A stretch of 40,244 nucleotides of DNA from Burkholderia sp. Bp9143 (lineage in GTDB: Bacteria; Pseudomonadota; Gammaproteobacteria; Burkholderiales; Burkholderiaceae), in assembly GCF_003853645.1 (NCBI RefSeq), contig NZ_QTPO01000065.1, positions 1 to 40,244 of the forward strand, written 5' to 3'. Below the pieces are notes generated by a model that was not told the DNA's origin, searched no databases, and worked only from the letters and a program-made list of their open reading frames with translations. A program made the translations under genes and the position numbers. How positions within the stretch are numbered: position 1 is the first letter of the stretch; each line of letters starts with the position of its first letter. Of this stretch, positions 8,043 through 17,008 are shown piece by piece.

Positions 8043-8567
8043 CTAGCGCACCGACCGGATCGGCAACGCCGTCGTCTCCTTGAAGCACTCGAGCGAGAAG
8101 CTCGTCTTCACGTCGATCACCGACGGATGGTGCAGCAAATGCTCCTGCACGAAACGGGAGAAGTGCGCCATGTCCTCGACCTGCACGCGCAGCAGGTAAT
8201 CCATGTCGCCCGTCATCGCATGACATGCGACCACCTCCGGCCAGGTCTGAACGGCCGCGCGGAACAATTCCGCGTGAGTCGCGCCCGCACGCGCCGACGT
8301 CTCGTCGGCACGGACGGGCGCCAGGCCACCGCGCTTCTCGAGCCGCACGCTCACGTACGCGAGCAGGTCGAGCCCGAGCTTCTGCGGATCGAGCAGCGCG
8401 ACGTAGCCGGTGATCACGCCGATCTCCTCGAGCCGCCGGATTCGCCTCAGGCACGGACTCGGCGACAGGTTCACGCGCTCGGCGATCTCCTGGTTCGACA
8501 GGCGGCCGTTCTCCTGAAGAATCGCGAGAATCCGCCGGTCGATGGCATCCAATTCGGCTCGCGCCAT
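8043..8567 (-). CDS. Lrp/AsnC-family transcriptional regulator
   Basis: The N-terminal HTH (about residues 1-60) carries AELDAIDRRILAILQENGRLSN and the recognition segment LSPSPCLRRIRRLEE, typical of the family. The C-terminal RAM domain has the effector-loop motif MTGDMDYLLRV. Between the first RAM strand (YVSVRLEKR) and the following helix there are about a dozen extra residues (around GLAPVRADETSARAG) compared with standard Lrp/AsnC proteins. The start at 8567 is supported by GAGGG upstream; the frame is open further upstream but non-homologous. The gene is divergent from hpd across ~210 bp, so it is a good candidate regulator of hpd. Confidence 0.92.
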   Translation of the reverse strand: MARAELDAIDRRILAILQENGRLSNQEIAERVNLSPSPCLRRIRRLEEIGVITGYVALLDPQKLGLDLLAYVSVRLEKRGGLAPVRADETSARAGATHAELFRAAVQTWPEVVACHAMTGDMDYLLRVQVEDMAHFSRFVQEHLLHHPSVIDVKTSFSLECFKETTALPIRSVR

Positions 8568-8776
8568 TTTATGCCCTCTGATGATTATTTCGAGACTGGA
8601 AATTGCGCCATCGTAAGCACGGACAATCAAGTTCGCAAGTTTACGCTCCCCCCTCCCCGCTACACTCTGTCGCATGGACGGATGCGTTGCGCGTACCGCG
8701 GCACGCGTCACCTTCGACATGAAACCGGCCCGGCCCCATCACCCCGGCCGATCGCACAGTACACAGGAGACACGGC

Positions 8777-9874
8777 ATGCAGATCCCCAACTGGGACAAC
8801 CCCGTCGGCACCGACGGCTTCGAATTCATCGAATACACCGCGCCGGATCCGAAAGCGCTCGGACAACTGTTCGAACGGATGGGTTTCACCGCGATCGCAC
8901 GCCATCGTCACAAGGACGTGACGGTCTACCGCCAGGGCGACATCAACTTCATCATCAACGCCGAACCCGATTCGTTCGCGCAACGCTTCGCGCGCCTGCA
9001 CGGCCCGTCGATCTGCGCGATCGCGTTCCGCGTGCAGGACGCCGCGAAGGCATACAAGCACGCGCTCGAACTCGGTGCGTGGGGCTTCGACAACAAGACC
9101 GGCCCGATGGAGCTGAACATCCCGGCGATCAAGGGCATCGGCGATTCGCTGATCTATTTCGTCGACCGCTGGCGCGGCAAGAACGGCGCGCAGCCGGGCG
9201 CGATCGGCGACATCAGCATCTACGACGTCGACTTCGAGCCGATCGCCGGCGCGAACCCGAACCCGGTCGGCCACGGCCTCACCTATATCGACCACCTGAC
9301 GCACAACGTGCATCGCGGCCGCATGCAGGAATGGGCCGAGTTCTACGAGCGCCTGTTCAACTTCCGCGAAGTGCGCTACTTCGACATCGAAGGCAAGGTG
9401 ACGGGCGTGAAGTCGAAGGCGATGACGTCGCCGTGCGGCAAGATCCGGATTCCGATCAACGAGGAAGGCTCGGACACGGCCGGCCAGATCCAGGAATACC
9501 TCGACGCGTACCACGGCGAAGGCATCCAGCACATCGCGCTCGGTACGAACGACATCTACGGCGCGGTCGACGGCCTGCGCGGCAAGGAAGTGAAGCTGCT
9601 CGACACGATCGACACGTATTACGAGCTGGTCGACCGCCGCGTGCCGAACCACGGCGAATCGCTCGACGAGCTGAAGAAGCGCAAGATCCTGATCGACGGC
9701 GCCCGCGACGACCTGCTGCTGCAGATCTTCACCGAGAACCAGATCGGCCCGATCTTCTTCGAGATCATCCAGCGCAAGGGCAACCAGGGCTTCGGCGAAG
9801 GCAACTTCAAGGCGCTGTTCGAATCGATCGAGCTCGACCAGATCCGCCGCGGCGTGGTCCAGGACAAGGCCTGA
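8777..9874 (+). CDS. hpd: 4-hydroxyphenylpyruvate dioxygenase
   Basis: This non-haem Fe(II) enzyme converts 4-hydroxyphenylpyruvate to homogentisate in tyrosine and phenylalanine breakdown. The protein (365 aa) has two vicinal-oxygen-chelate domains. Iron ligands are recognisable in the second: the His of YIDHLTHNV (about 172), the His of GIQHIAL (about 252) and the Glu of GPIFFEIIQRKG (about 330). The C-terminal helix region GFGEGNFKALFESIE is typical. The start follows an AGGAGA ribosome site. The gene is monocistronic, ended by the 9937-9970 terminator, and divergent from an Lrp-type regulator. No homogentisate dioxygenase gene is in the window. Confidence 0.96.
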   Translation: MQIPNWDNPVGTDGFEFIEYTAPDPKALGQLFERMGFTAIARHRHKDVTVYRQGDINFIINAEPDSFAQRFARLHGPSICAIAFRVQDAAKAYKHALELGAWGFDNKTGPMELNIPAIKGIGDSLIYFVDRWRGKNGAQPGAIGDISIYDVDFEPIAGANPNPVGHGLTYIDHLTHNVHRGRMQEWAEFYERLFNFREVRYFDIEGKVTGVKSKAMTSPCGKIRIPINEEGSDTAGQIQEYLDAYHGEGIQHIALGTNDIYGAVDGLRGKEVKLLDTIDTYYELVDRRVPNHGESLDELKKRKILIDGARDDLLLQIFTENQIGPIFFEIIQRKGNQGFGEGNFKALFESIELDQIRRGVVQDKA

Positions 9875-9936
9875 CGCAGACGGCCGCGCGGCGCCCGGCA
9901 GCCCGGGCGGCCGCGCGACCATCGGCGGCACAATGA

Positions 9937-9970
9937 AAAAGGGCGGGAATCTTGCGATTCCCGCCCTTTT
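9937..9970. terminator. Bidirectional terminator between hpd and the small exported protein
   Basis: A perfect 15-bp stem (9937-9951 with 9956-9970) has a TTGC loop and A/T tracts on both sides, so it can act on both strands. It separates plus-strand hpd from the minus-strand gene at 10016-10210. Confidence 0.92.
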
Positions 9971-10015
9971 GTCGTTTTCGTCGTTCCGGCGCGGCCCGGC
10001 GGCCGCGCGAACGGA

Positions 10016-10210
10016 TCAACGCACGTTCGCCTTCGACACGACGGCGCGCGCGGTCGCGGGCTGTGCGTCGGCGTCCTGTGCCGGCGCGATCTGGCGCATC
10101 TGCGCGCCGGCTGCCGCCAGTGCGCTCGCGCCTTGCGCGTGCACCGGGCCGGTCATCGCGAAAAACGCGGCGGACACGATCAGGAAACTCTGGATATGAC
10201 GTGTGTTCAT
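10016..10210 (-). CDS. Small exported protein, unknown function (64 aa)
   Basis: The predicted product has a clear signal peptide (MNTRHIQSFLIVSAAFFAM, cleavage after VHAQ or VHA near residue 26) and a mature part of only ~38 residues, rich in Ala and Gln. It has no cysteine. The start is firmly supported by a near-perfect Shine-Dalgarno, AAAGGAGGT, 3-4 nt upstream of the ATG (complement of 10214-10222). I do not recognise the mature sequence. It ends at a shared bidirectional terminator and is divergent from the large oxidoreductase. Confidence 0.7.
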   Translation of the reverse strand: MNTRHIQSFLIVSAAFFAMTGPVHAQGASALAAAGAQMRQIAPAQDADAQPATARAVVSKANVR

Positions 10211-10326
10211 TGCACCTCCTTTAAAACTGCCGGCGCCTCCCCGGTTGCGTCGAAACGGGCCGACGCGGCCGGGCACCTCCGGCAGGCCGACAAGATTAAC
10301 GGCATTTGTACGAAGATGGGACCGGC

Positions 10327-10350
10327 TTTACATGCTTTTACATGCTGTAA
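10327..10350. repeat. Tandem 10-bp repeat with overlapping dyad, possible operator
   Basis: TTTACATGCT occurs twice in direct tandem (10327-10336, 10337-10346), and the second copy overlaps the dyad TTACA-TGC-TGTAA (10338-10350). It lies in the 319-bp gap between the small exported protein (minus) and the oxidoreductase (plus), which otherwise shows no gene. One-turn spacing fits a protein-binding site. The binding factor is unknown. Confidence 0.4.
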
Positions 10351-10529
10351 CGCCGCCGCGCGCGCCGCTTCATCGATGCGTGGCGGCTCGCCGGCTGGTG
10401 GGCGACGGGTTTATCCCAGTGCTACCATCGCTTAAAACCGGCCAATATGCCGGCCACTGCCGACACGTTCACAAGACGTCGAAGCAACTGAAGCTTTGGT
10501 GATCCCAAACTGGGTGGAGGAGACAGTTA

Positions 10530-13500
10530 ATGAATGCCCCGCTAGACGCAGGCCAACGCGCGTCGCTTGAAGCCGCGCTGAAGTCCGTCACGCTTGACGA
10601 CAAATACACGCTCGAACGCGGCCGCGCATACATGAGCGGCATCCAGGCGCTCGTGCGCCTGCCGATGCTCCAGCAGGAACGCGACCGCGCCGCCGGCCTC
10701 AACACGGCCGGCTTCATCTCCGGTTATCGCGGCTCGCCGCTCGGCGGCCTCGACCTCTCGCTGTGGAAGGCCAAGCAGCACCTCGCGGCCCACCAGATCG
10801 TTTTCCAGCCCGGTCTCAACGAAGATCTCGCCGCCACCGCCGTGTGGGGCTCGCAGCAGGTGAACCTGTACCCCGGCGCGAAGCACGACGGTGTGTTCGG
10901 CATGTGGTACGGCAAGGGTCCGGGCGTCGACCGCACCGGCGACGTCTTCAAGCACGCGAACTCGGCCGGCTCGTCGAAGCACGGCGGCGTGCTCGTGCTC
11001 GCCGGCGACGACCACGCGGCGAAATCGTCGACGCTCGCGCACCAGTCCGAACACATCTTCAAGGCCTGCGGGCTGCCGGTGCTGTTCCCGTCGAACGTGC
11101 AGGAATATCTCGACTTCGGCCTGCACGGCTGGGCAATGAGCCGCTACTCGGGCCTGTGGGTCGCGCTCAAGTGCGTGACGGACGTGGTCGAATCGTCAGC
11201 GTCGGTCGACATCGACCCGCATCGCACCGAGATCGTGCTGCCGACCGACTTCATCGTGCCGGAAGGCGGCCTGAACATCCGCTGGCCCGACCCGCCGCTC
11301 GTGCAGGAAGCGCGGCTGCTCGACTACAAGTGGTACGCGGCGCTCGCCTATGTGCGCGCGAACAAGCTCGACCGGATCGAGATCGATTCTCCGAATGCGC
11401 GCTTCGGGATCATGACGGGCGGCAAGGCGTACCTCGACGTGCGCCAGGCGCTGACGGACCTCGGCCTCGACGACGAAACCTGCGCACGGATCGGCATCCG
11501 CCTGTACAAGGTCGGCTGCGTGTGGCCGCTCGAAGCACAGGGCGCGCAGGCGTTCGCGCGCGGCCTCGACGAAATCCTCGTGGTCGAGGAAAAGCGCCAG
11601 ATCCTCGAATACGCGATCAAGGAAGAGCTGTACAACTGGCCCGATGCGCAGCGCCCGCGCGTGTTCGGCAAGTTCGACGAGAAGGACGGAGCCGGCGGCG
11701 AATGGTCGGTGCCGATGGGCAACTGGCTGCTGCCCGCGCACTATGAACTGTCACCCGCGATCATCGCGAAAGCGATCGCGACGCGCCTCGAGAAGTTCGA
11801 GCTGCCGTCCGACGTGCGCGCGCGCATCGCCGCGCGGCTCGCGGTGATCAACGCGAAAGAAATGGCGCTCGCGAAACCGCACGTGCAGACCGAGCGCAAG
11901 CCGTGGTTCTGCTCGGGGTGCCCGCACAACACGTCGACCAACGTGCCGGAAGGCTCGCGCGCGATCGCCGGGATCGGCTGCCACTATATGACGGTGTGGA
12001 TGGACCGCAACACGAGCACCTTCAGCCAGATGGGCGGCGAAGGCGTGCCGTGGATCGGCCAGGCGCCGTTCACGGACGAGAAGCACGTGTTCGCGAACCT
12101 CGGCGACGGCACCTATTTCCACTCGGGCCTGCTGGCGGTGCGCGCGGCGATCTCGTCGAAGGCGAACATCACCTACAAGATCCTCTACAACGACGCCGTG
12201 GCGATGACGGGCGGCCAGCCGGTCGACGGCGTGCTGACGGTGCCGCAGATCACGCACCAGCTCGCATCCGAAGGCGCGAAGAAGATCGTGATCGTCACCG
12301 ACGAGCCGGAGAAGTACGACAGCCAGAAGGCGCTGCTCGCGCCGGGCGTGACGATCCATCACCGCGACCAGCTCGACGACGTGCAGCGCGAGTTGCGCGA
12401 GATCGAAGGCACGACGATCCTGATCTACGACCAGACCTGCGCGACCGAGAAGCGCCGCCGCCGCAAGCGCGGCACGTATCCGGATCCGGCGAAGCGCGTC
12501 GTGATCAACGACGCGGTGTGCGAAGGCTGCGGCGACTGCTCGGTGCAGTCGAACTGCCTGTCGGTCGAGCCGCTGGAAACCGAATTCGGTACGAAGCGCC
12601 AGATCAACCAGTCGAGCTGCAACAAGGACTTCTCGTGCGTGAAGGGCTTCTGCCCGAGCTTCGTCACGGTCGAGGGCGGCCAGCTGAAGAAGCCGAAGGC
12701 CGTGTCGGTCGACGGCGGTGCGCTGCCGCCGATTCCGGAGCCGACGCTGCCGGCGATCGACCGTGCATACGGCGTGCTCGTCACGGGCGTGGGCGGCACG
12801 GGCGTCGTCACGATCGGCGCGCTGCTCGGGATGGCCGCGCACCTGGAGAACAAGGGCGTGACCGTGCTCGACGTCACGGGCCTCGCGCAGAAGGGCGGCG
12901 CCGTGATGAGCCACGTGCAGATCTCGCACGCGCCGACCGACATCCACGCGACGCGGATCGCGATGGGCGAAGCCGACCTCGTGATCGGCTGCGACGCGAT
13001 CGTCACGGCCGGCGACGAGTGCACGTCGCGGATGCGGCACGATACGACGCGCGTGGTCGTCAACAGCGCGCAGACGCCGACCGCCGAGTTCATCAAGAAC
13101 CCGAACTGGGCGTTCCCGGGCCTGTCCGCCGAGAATGACATCCGCGCGGCAGCCGGTGAAGCCGTCGACTTCATCAACGCTAACCGCTTCGCGGTCGCGC
13201 TGCTCGGCGACGCGATCTACACGAACCCGTTCGTGCTCGGCTACGCGTGGCAAAAAGGCTGGCTGCCGCTCACGCTCGCGTCGCTCGAACGCGCGATCGA
13301 GCTGAACGCGGTGTCGGTCGAGAAGAACCAGGCGGCGTTCGACTGGGGCCGCCGCGCCGCGCACGACCTCGCGAGCGTGAAGCAGGCCGCGGCCGGCGAC
13401 GCACGCCCGGCGCAGGGTGCGACGGTGATCGCGCTGCACACGAAGAAGGCGGTCGACGCGCTGATCGCGAAGCGCGTGGACTTCCTCACCGCTTACCAGA

Positions 13501-14120
13501 ACGCCGCGTATGCGTCGCGCTATGCGGCCTTCGTCGACAAGGTGCGGGCAGCCGAACGCGCGCTGGCGGACGGCGATGTCGTGCAGGAGCCGCTGACCGA
13601 GGCGGTCGCGCGCAACCTGTTCAAGCTGATGGCGTACAAGGACGAGTACGAAGTCGCGCGGCTGCAGTCCGATCCCGCATTCCTCGCGCGTCTGTCGTCC
13701 CAGTTCGAAGGTGACTGGAAGCTGAAATTCCACCTCGCTCCGCCGCTGTTCGCGAAGACGGACGCGCACGGCCATCTCGTGAAGAAGGCGTACGGCCCGT
13801 GGATGCTGTCGGCGTTCCGGCTGCTCGCGAAGGCGAAGTTCCTGCGCGGCACGGGGCTCGACCCGTTCGGCCGTACCGAGGAGCGGCGCATCGAGCGCGG
13901 CCTGATCGGCGAGTACGAAGCGCTGATCGGCGAAGTGTTGGCCAAGCTGAACGCGGCCAACCGCCCGCTCGCGCTCGAGCTCGCGGCGCTGCCGGACGGC
14001 ATTCGCGGCTACGGCCACGTGAAGGAGAACAACCTGCGCGCGGTGCGCCAGAAGTGGGACACGCTGCTCGCGAAGTGGCGTTCGCCGACGGGCGGCCGGT
14101 CGCACCAGCAGGTCGCGTAA
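10530..14120 (+). CDS. Fused indolepyruvate/arylpyruvate ferredoxin oxidoreductase
   Basis: This 1196-aa thiamine-diphosphate, Fe-S enzyme joins in one chain what archaea encode as iorA and iorB. The known family reaction is oxidative decarboxylation of indolepyruvate or other arylpyruvates to arylacetyl-CoA with ferredoxin reduction. Seen in order: an N-terminal pyrimidine-binding domain (SGYRGSPLGGLD near 64); the TPP pyrophosphate domain (CSGCPHNTSTN near 460; GDGTYFHSG near 528; YNDAVAMTGGQ near 554); Fe-S ligands CEGCGDC (about 665-671) plus CVKGFC (about 702-707); and a gamma-type domain with GVGGTGVVTIG (about 753-763) and GLAQKGGAVMSH. A C-terminal helical extension of ~250 residues follows. 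GGAGGAGA precedes the ATG. Substrate preference among arylpyruvates is inferred from the neighbouring hpd and paa genes. Confidence 0.9.
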   Translation: MNAPLDAGQRASLEAALKSVTLDDKYTLERGRAYMSGIQALVRLPMLQQERDRAAGLNTAGFISGYRGSPLGGLDLSLWKAKQHLAAHQIVFQPGLNEDLAATAVWGSQQVNLYPGAKHDGVFGMWYGKGPGVDRTGDVFKHANSAGSSKHGGVLVLAGDDHAAKSSTLAHQSEHIFKACGLPVLFPSNVQEYLDFGLHGWAMSRYSGLWVALKCVTDVVESSASVDIDPHRTEIVLPTDFIVPEGGLNIRWPDPPLVQEARLLDYKWYAALAYVRANKLDRIEIDSPNARFGIMTGGKAYLDVRQALTDLGLDDETCARIGIRLYKVGCVWPLEAQGAQAFARGLDEILVVEEKRQILEYAIKEELYNWPDAQRPRVFGKFDEKDGAGGEWSVPMGNWLLPAHYELSPAIIAKAIATRLEKFELPSDVRARIAARLAVINAKEMALAKPHVQTERKPWFCSGCPHNTSTNVPEGSRAIAGIGCHYMTVWMDRNTSTFSQMGGEGVPWIGQAPFTDEKHVFANLGDGTYFHSGLLAVRAAISSKANITYKILYNDAVAMTGGQPVDGVLTVPQITHQLASEGAKKIVIVTDEPEKYDSQKALLAPGVTIHHRDQLDDVQRELREIEGTTILIYDQTCATEKRRRRKRGTYPDPAKRVVINDAVCEGCGDCSVQSNCLSVEPLETEFGTKRQINQSSCNKDFSCVKGFCPSFVTVEGGQLKKPKAVSVDGGALPPIPEPTLPAIDRAYGVLVTGVGGTGVVTIGALLGMAAHLENKGVTVLDVTGLAQKGGAVMSHVQISHAPTDIHATRIAMGEADLVIGCDAIVTAGDECTSRMRHDTTRVVVNSAQTPTAEFIKNPNWAFPGLSAENDIRAAAGEAVDFINANRFAVALLGDAIYTNPFVLGYAWQKGWLPLTLASLERAIELNAVSVEKNQAAFDWGRRAAHDLASVKQAAAGDARPAQGATVIALHTKKAVDALIAKRVDFLTAYQNAAYASRYAAFVDKVRAAERALADGDVVQEPLTEAVARNLFKLMAYKDEYEVARLQSDPAFLARLSSQFEGDWKLKFHLAPPLFAKTDAHGHLVKKAYGPWMLSAFRLLAKAKFLRGTGLDPFGRTEERRIERGLIGEYEALIGEVLAKLNAANRPLALELAALPDGIRGYGHVKENNLRAVRQKWDTLLAKWRSPTGGRSHQQVA

Positions 14121-14197
14121 CGGTGCGTGGCGGGCGTTCGCGGTCGGGACGCCCGCCGCCGCACTGCCGGCGGCTGGTTCAAGAAGCAACTCACAAA

Positions 14198-14233
14198 AAA
14201 AACGCCACGGAACGCAGGTTCCGTGGCGTTTTT
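14198..14233. terminator. Bidirectional terminator between the oxidoreductase and maeB
   Basis: A perfect 16-bp stem (14198-14213 with 14218-14233) has a GCAG loop. An A-run of eight precedes the GC core and five T follow it, so it can work on both strands between the two convergent genes. Confidence 0.93.
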
Positions 14234-14274
14234 CATTGCGCCGCGCGTGATGCGCGGCGCACGCGGGCGCGAAC

Positions 14275-16545
14275 TTACTTCGTGTTCGCGTTCGCGGCGG
14301 CCACTGCCGTCATGTTGATGATCCGGCGCACGGTCGCGGCCGGCGTCAGGATGTGGACCGGCTTCGCCGCGCCGAGCAGGAACGGGCCGACCGTCACGCC
14401 TTCGCCGCCGACCATCTTCAGCAGGTTGTACGCGATGTTCGCCGCTTCGACGTTCGGCATGATCAGCAGGTTCGCTTCGCCCGACAGCGTCGTGCCCGGG
14501 AACGCGGCCTTGCGGACCGCTTCCGACAGCGCCGCGTCGCCGTGCATTTCGCCGTCGACTTCGAGGTTCGGCGCACGCTCGCTGATCAGCTTGCGGGCCT
14601 CGGCCATGCGGCGCGACGACGCCGACGGCGCGCTGCCGAAGTTCGAGTTCGACAGCAGCGCGGCCTTCGGCGCGATGCCGAAGCGCTCGATCTCGGCAGC
14701 CGCCTGGATCGTCATGTCGGCGAGCTGTTCGGCGCTCGGCAGTTCGTTCACGTACGTGTCGCACAGGAACAGGTTGCGGCCCGGCAGCATCAGCAGGTTC
14801 ATCGCCGCGTAGTGCTCGGCGCCCTTCGCACGGCCCAGCACCTGCTCGATGAACTTCAGGTGCGTGTGGTACGTGTCGATCATCCCGCAGATCATGCCGT
14901 CCGCATCGCCCAGGTGCACGAGCATCGCGCCGATCAGCGTGTTGAACTTGCGCAGCGCGGCCTTCGCGACTTCCGGCGTGACGCCGTCACGCGCGCCGAT
15001 CTCGTGGTACGCCTGCCAGTAGCGGTGGTAGCGCGTGTCGTCTTCCGGATTCACGATCTCGAAATCGACGCCGGCCTTCAGCTTCGAGCCGATCTTCACG
15101 AGGCGCATCTCGACGACCGACGGACGGCCGACGATGATCGGCTTCGCGATCTTTTCCTGCAGCACGAACTGCGCGGCGCGCAGCACGCGCTCGTCCTCGC
15201 CCTCGGCGAACACGATGCGCGCCTGCTTCTTCTTCGCGGTCGCGAACACCGGGCGCATCACCATGCCGGTGCGGTAGACAGTCGCGCCGAGCTGCTCGCG
15301 GTATGCGTCCATGTCCTGGATCGGACGCGTGGCGACGCCCGAATCCATCGCGGCTTGCGCAACGGCCGGCGCGATCTTGATGATCAGGCGCGGATCGAAC
15401 GGCTTCGGAATCAGGTAGTCCGGCCCGAACTCGAGCGAGTGGCCTTCGTATGCCTTCGCGACTTCCTCGCTCTGGTCGGTTTCCTCGGCCAGCTCGGCGA
15501 TCGCGCGCACGCACGCGAGCTTCATTTCTTCCGTGATCGTCGTCGCGCCGACGTCGAGCGCGCCGCGGAAGATGAACGGGAAGCACAGCACGTTGTTGAC
15601 CTGGTTCGGGTAGTCCGAACGGCCGGTCGCGACGATCGCGTCCGGGCGCACGGCCTTCGCGTCTTCCGGGCGGATTTCCGGTTCCGGGTTCGCAAGCGCC
15701 AGGATCAGCGGGCGGTCGCCCATCGTCTTGACCATGTCCTGCTTCAGCACGCCCGCGCTCGAGCAGCCGAGGAACACGTCCGCGCCGACGATCGCGTCGG
15801 CGAGCGTGCGCGCGTCGGTGGTCGCCGCATAGCGCTGCTTCGACGGGTCGAGGTTGCCGCGCCCTTCGTAGATCACGCCCTTCGAATCGGCGACGAGGAT
15901 GTTCGACTTCGTCAGGCCGAGGTTCACCAGCAGGTCCAGACACGCGATCGCCGCGGCACCCGCGCCCGAACACACGAGCTTCACTTCCGACAGCTTCTTG
16001 CCGACGACCTTCAGGCCGTTCAGGATCGCGGCCGACGCGATGATCGCGGTGCCGTGCTGGTCGTCGTGGAAGACGGGGATCTTCATGCGCTCGCGCAGCT
16101 TCTGCTCGATGTAGAAGCATTCCGGCGCCTTGATGTCCTCGAGGTTGATGCCGCCGAGCGTCGGCTCGAGCATCGCGATCGCCTCGACGAGCTTGTCGGG
16201 GTCGGACTCCGACAGTTCGATGTCGAACACGTCGATGCCCGCGAACTTCTTGAACAGGCAGCCCTTGCCTTCCATCACCGGCTTCGCGGCCAGCGGACCG
16301 ATGTTGCCGAGGCCCAGCACGGCCGTGCCGTTCGTGATGACGCCGACGAGGTTGCCGCGCGACGTGTACTTCTGCGCGTCGAGCGGATCGGCGTGGATCG
16401 CCTCGCACGCCGCCGCGACGCCCGGCGAGTACGCGAGCGACAGATCGAGCTGGTTCGACAGCGGCTTGGTCGGGGTGACCGAAATCTTGCCGGGTTTCGG
16501 GTTCAGGTGATAAGCGAGAGCGGCCTGCTTCAGTTGTTCGTCCAT
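14275..16545 (-). CDS. maeB: NADP-dependent malic enzyme with phosphotransacetylase-like C-terminal domain
   Basis: The N-terminal half (about 1-425) is malic enzyme: it decarboxylates malate to pyruvate with NADP reduction. Visible motifs are the catalytic region YSPGVAAACEAI (about 38-49), VITNGTAVLGLGNIGP, the metal-binding segment FHDDQHGTA and the nucleotide loop GAGAAAIACL. The C-terminal ~325 residues are a phosphate acetyltransferase-like domain (from about RIVFAEGEDERVLRAAQ), which in MaeB-type enzymes is regulatory rather than catalytic. At 756 aa it matches the two-domain form. It is a single gene, divergent from pyrE, with a shared terminator downstream. No strong SD was seen (GCAGGT about 6 nt upstream of the ATG). 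Confidence 0.95.
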   Translation of the reverse strand: MDEQLKQAALAYHLNPKPGKISVTPTKPLSNQLDLSLAYSPGVAAACEAIHADPLDAQKYTSRGNLVGVITNGTAVLGLGNIGPLAAKPVMEGKGCLFKKFAGIDVFDIELSESDPDKLVEAIAMLEPTLGGINLEDIKAPECFYIEQKLRERMKIPVFHDDQHGTAIIASAAILNGLKVVGKKLSEVKLVCSGAGAAAIACLDLLVNLGLTKSNILVADSKGVIYEGRGNLDPSKQRYAATTDARTLADAIVGADVFLGCSSAGVLKQDMVKTMGDRPLILALANPEPEIRPEDAKAVRPDAIVATGRSDYPNQVNNVLCFPFIFRGALDVGATTITEEMKLACVRAIAELAEETDQSEEVAKAYEGHSLEFGPDYLIPKPFDPRLIIKIAPAVAQAAMDSGVATRPIQDMDAYREQLGATVYRTGMVMRPVFATAKKKQARIVFAEGEDERVLRAAQFVLQEKIAKPIIVGRPSVVEMRLVKIGSKLKAGVDFEIVNPEDDTRYHRYWQAYHEIGARDGVTPEVAKAALRKFNTLIGAMLVHLGDADGMICGMIDTYHTHLKFIEQVLGRAKGAEHYAAMNLLMLPGRNLFLCDTYVNELPSAEQLADMTIQAAAEIERFGIAPKAALLSNSNFGSAPSASSRRMAEARKLISERAPNLEVDGEMHGDAALSEAVRKAAFPGTTLSGEANLLIMPNVEAANIAYNLLKMVGGEGVTVGPFLLGAAKPVHILTPAATVRRIINMTAVAAANANTK

Positions 16546-16579
16546 GATTGACCTGCGAGAGACATGCGAAATTTTGACG

Positions 16580-16717
16580 GTTCAGTACACAGCACCTTTA
16601 GCCGTGTCTGCTTGAATCGAAGGGATGGTCGACTGCGAGACGGCACGCGACGCGCCGGGTCGGCACGCCATCGAACCTTGGCGGGTAGTGGCAAGAAGAA
16701 AGTACAAAGTACTGAAC
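16580..16717. promoter_or_regulatory. Distant inverted repeat in the maeB-pyrE intergenic region
   Basis: The 463-bp gap 16546-17008 holds no gene. It contains GTTCAGTAC at 16580-16588 and its exact reverse complement GTACTGAAC at 16709-16717, about 120 bp apart. The second copy overlaps a local dyad AGTAC-AAA-GTACT (16701-16713). The position upstream of maeB suggests a pair of operators that could support looping; no binding protein is identified. A -10-like TAAAAT for pyrE lies at 16882-16887. Confidence 0.35.
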
Positions 16718-17008
16718 GATTTCTAAGGGTCGCCTAGTGTACACCCCCTAAATGACGTCCGTTGGTGCGGCGCCGCATCCACGGCATCAGCATCGGGCCG
16801 ATCATGCCCCGTTTGTTTCGCCGGTGGTGAGCCACGGGCCGAACCTGCGCGAATTCCGCCGAAAACCTGCCTGAATCGGGTAAAATAGCCGGCTACGCGC
16901 GCAGCGATGCGATTGGCCCGCCGATCGCACCCCGGCCCCTCGGGCAGGTTCCCCTTGCTGCGCCACCGGGCCCGCGCCCGATCCTCGCTCATCACCCAAG
17001 GAATGCCC

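Noticed and set aside
11751..14189. 812-codon open frame on the minus strand
   Set aside because: It is the antisense shadow of the fused oxidoreductase; its Arg/His/Val-rich composition matches no family and the sense strand has clear motifs.
14353..16551. 732-codon open frame on the plus strand
   Set aside because: Antisense shadow of the malic enzyme gene; Arg-rich, with no recognisable domain or ribosome site.
16907..17008. 34-residue N-terminal extension of PyrE
   Set aside because: Arg-rich, not found in the PyrE family, and upstream of a good ribosome site for ATG 17009.
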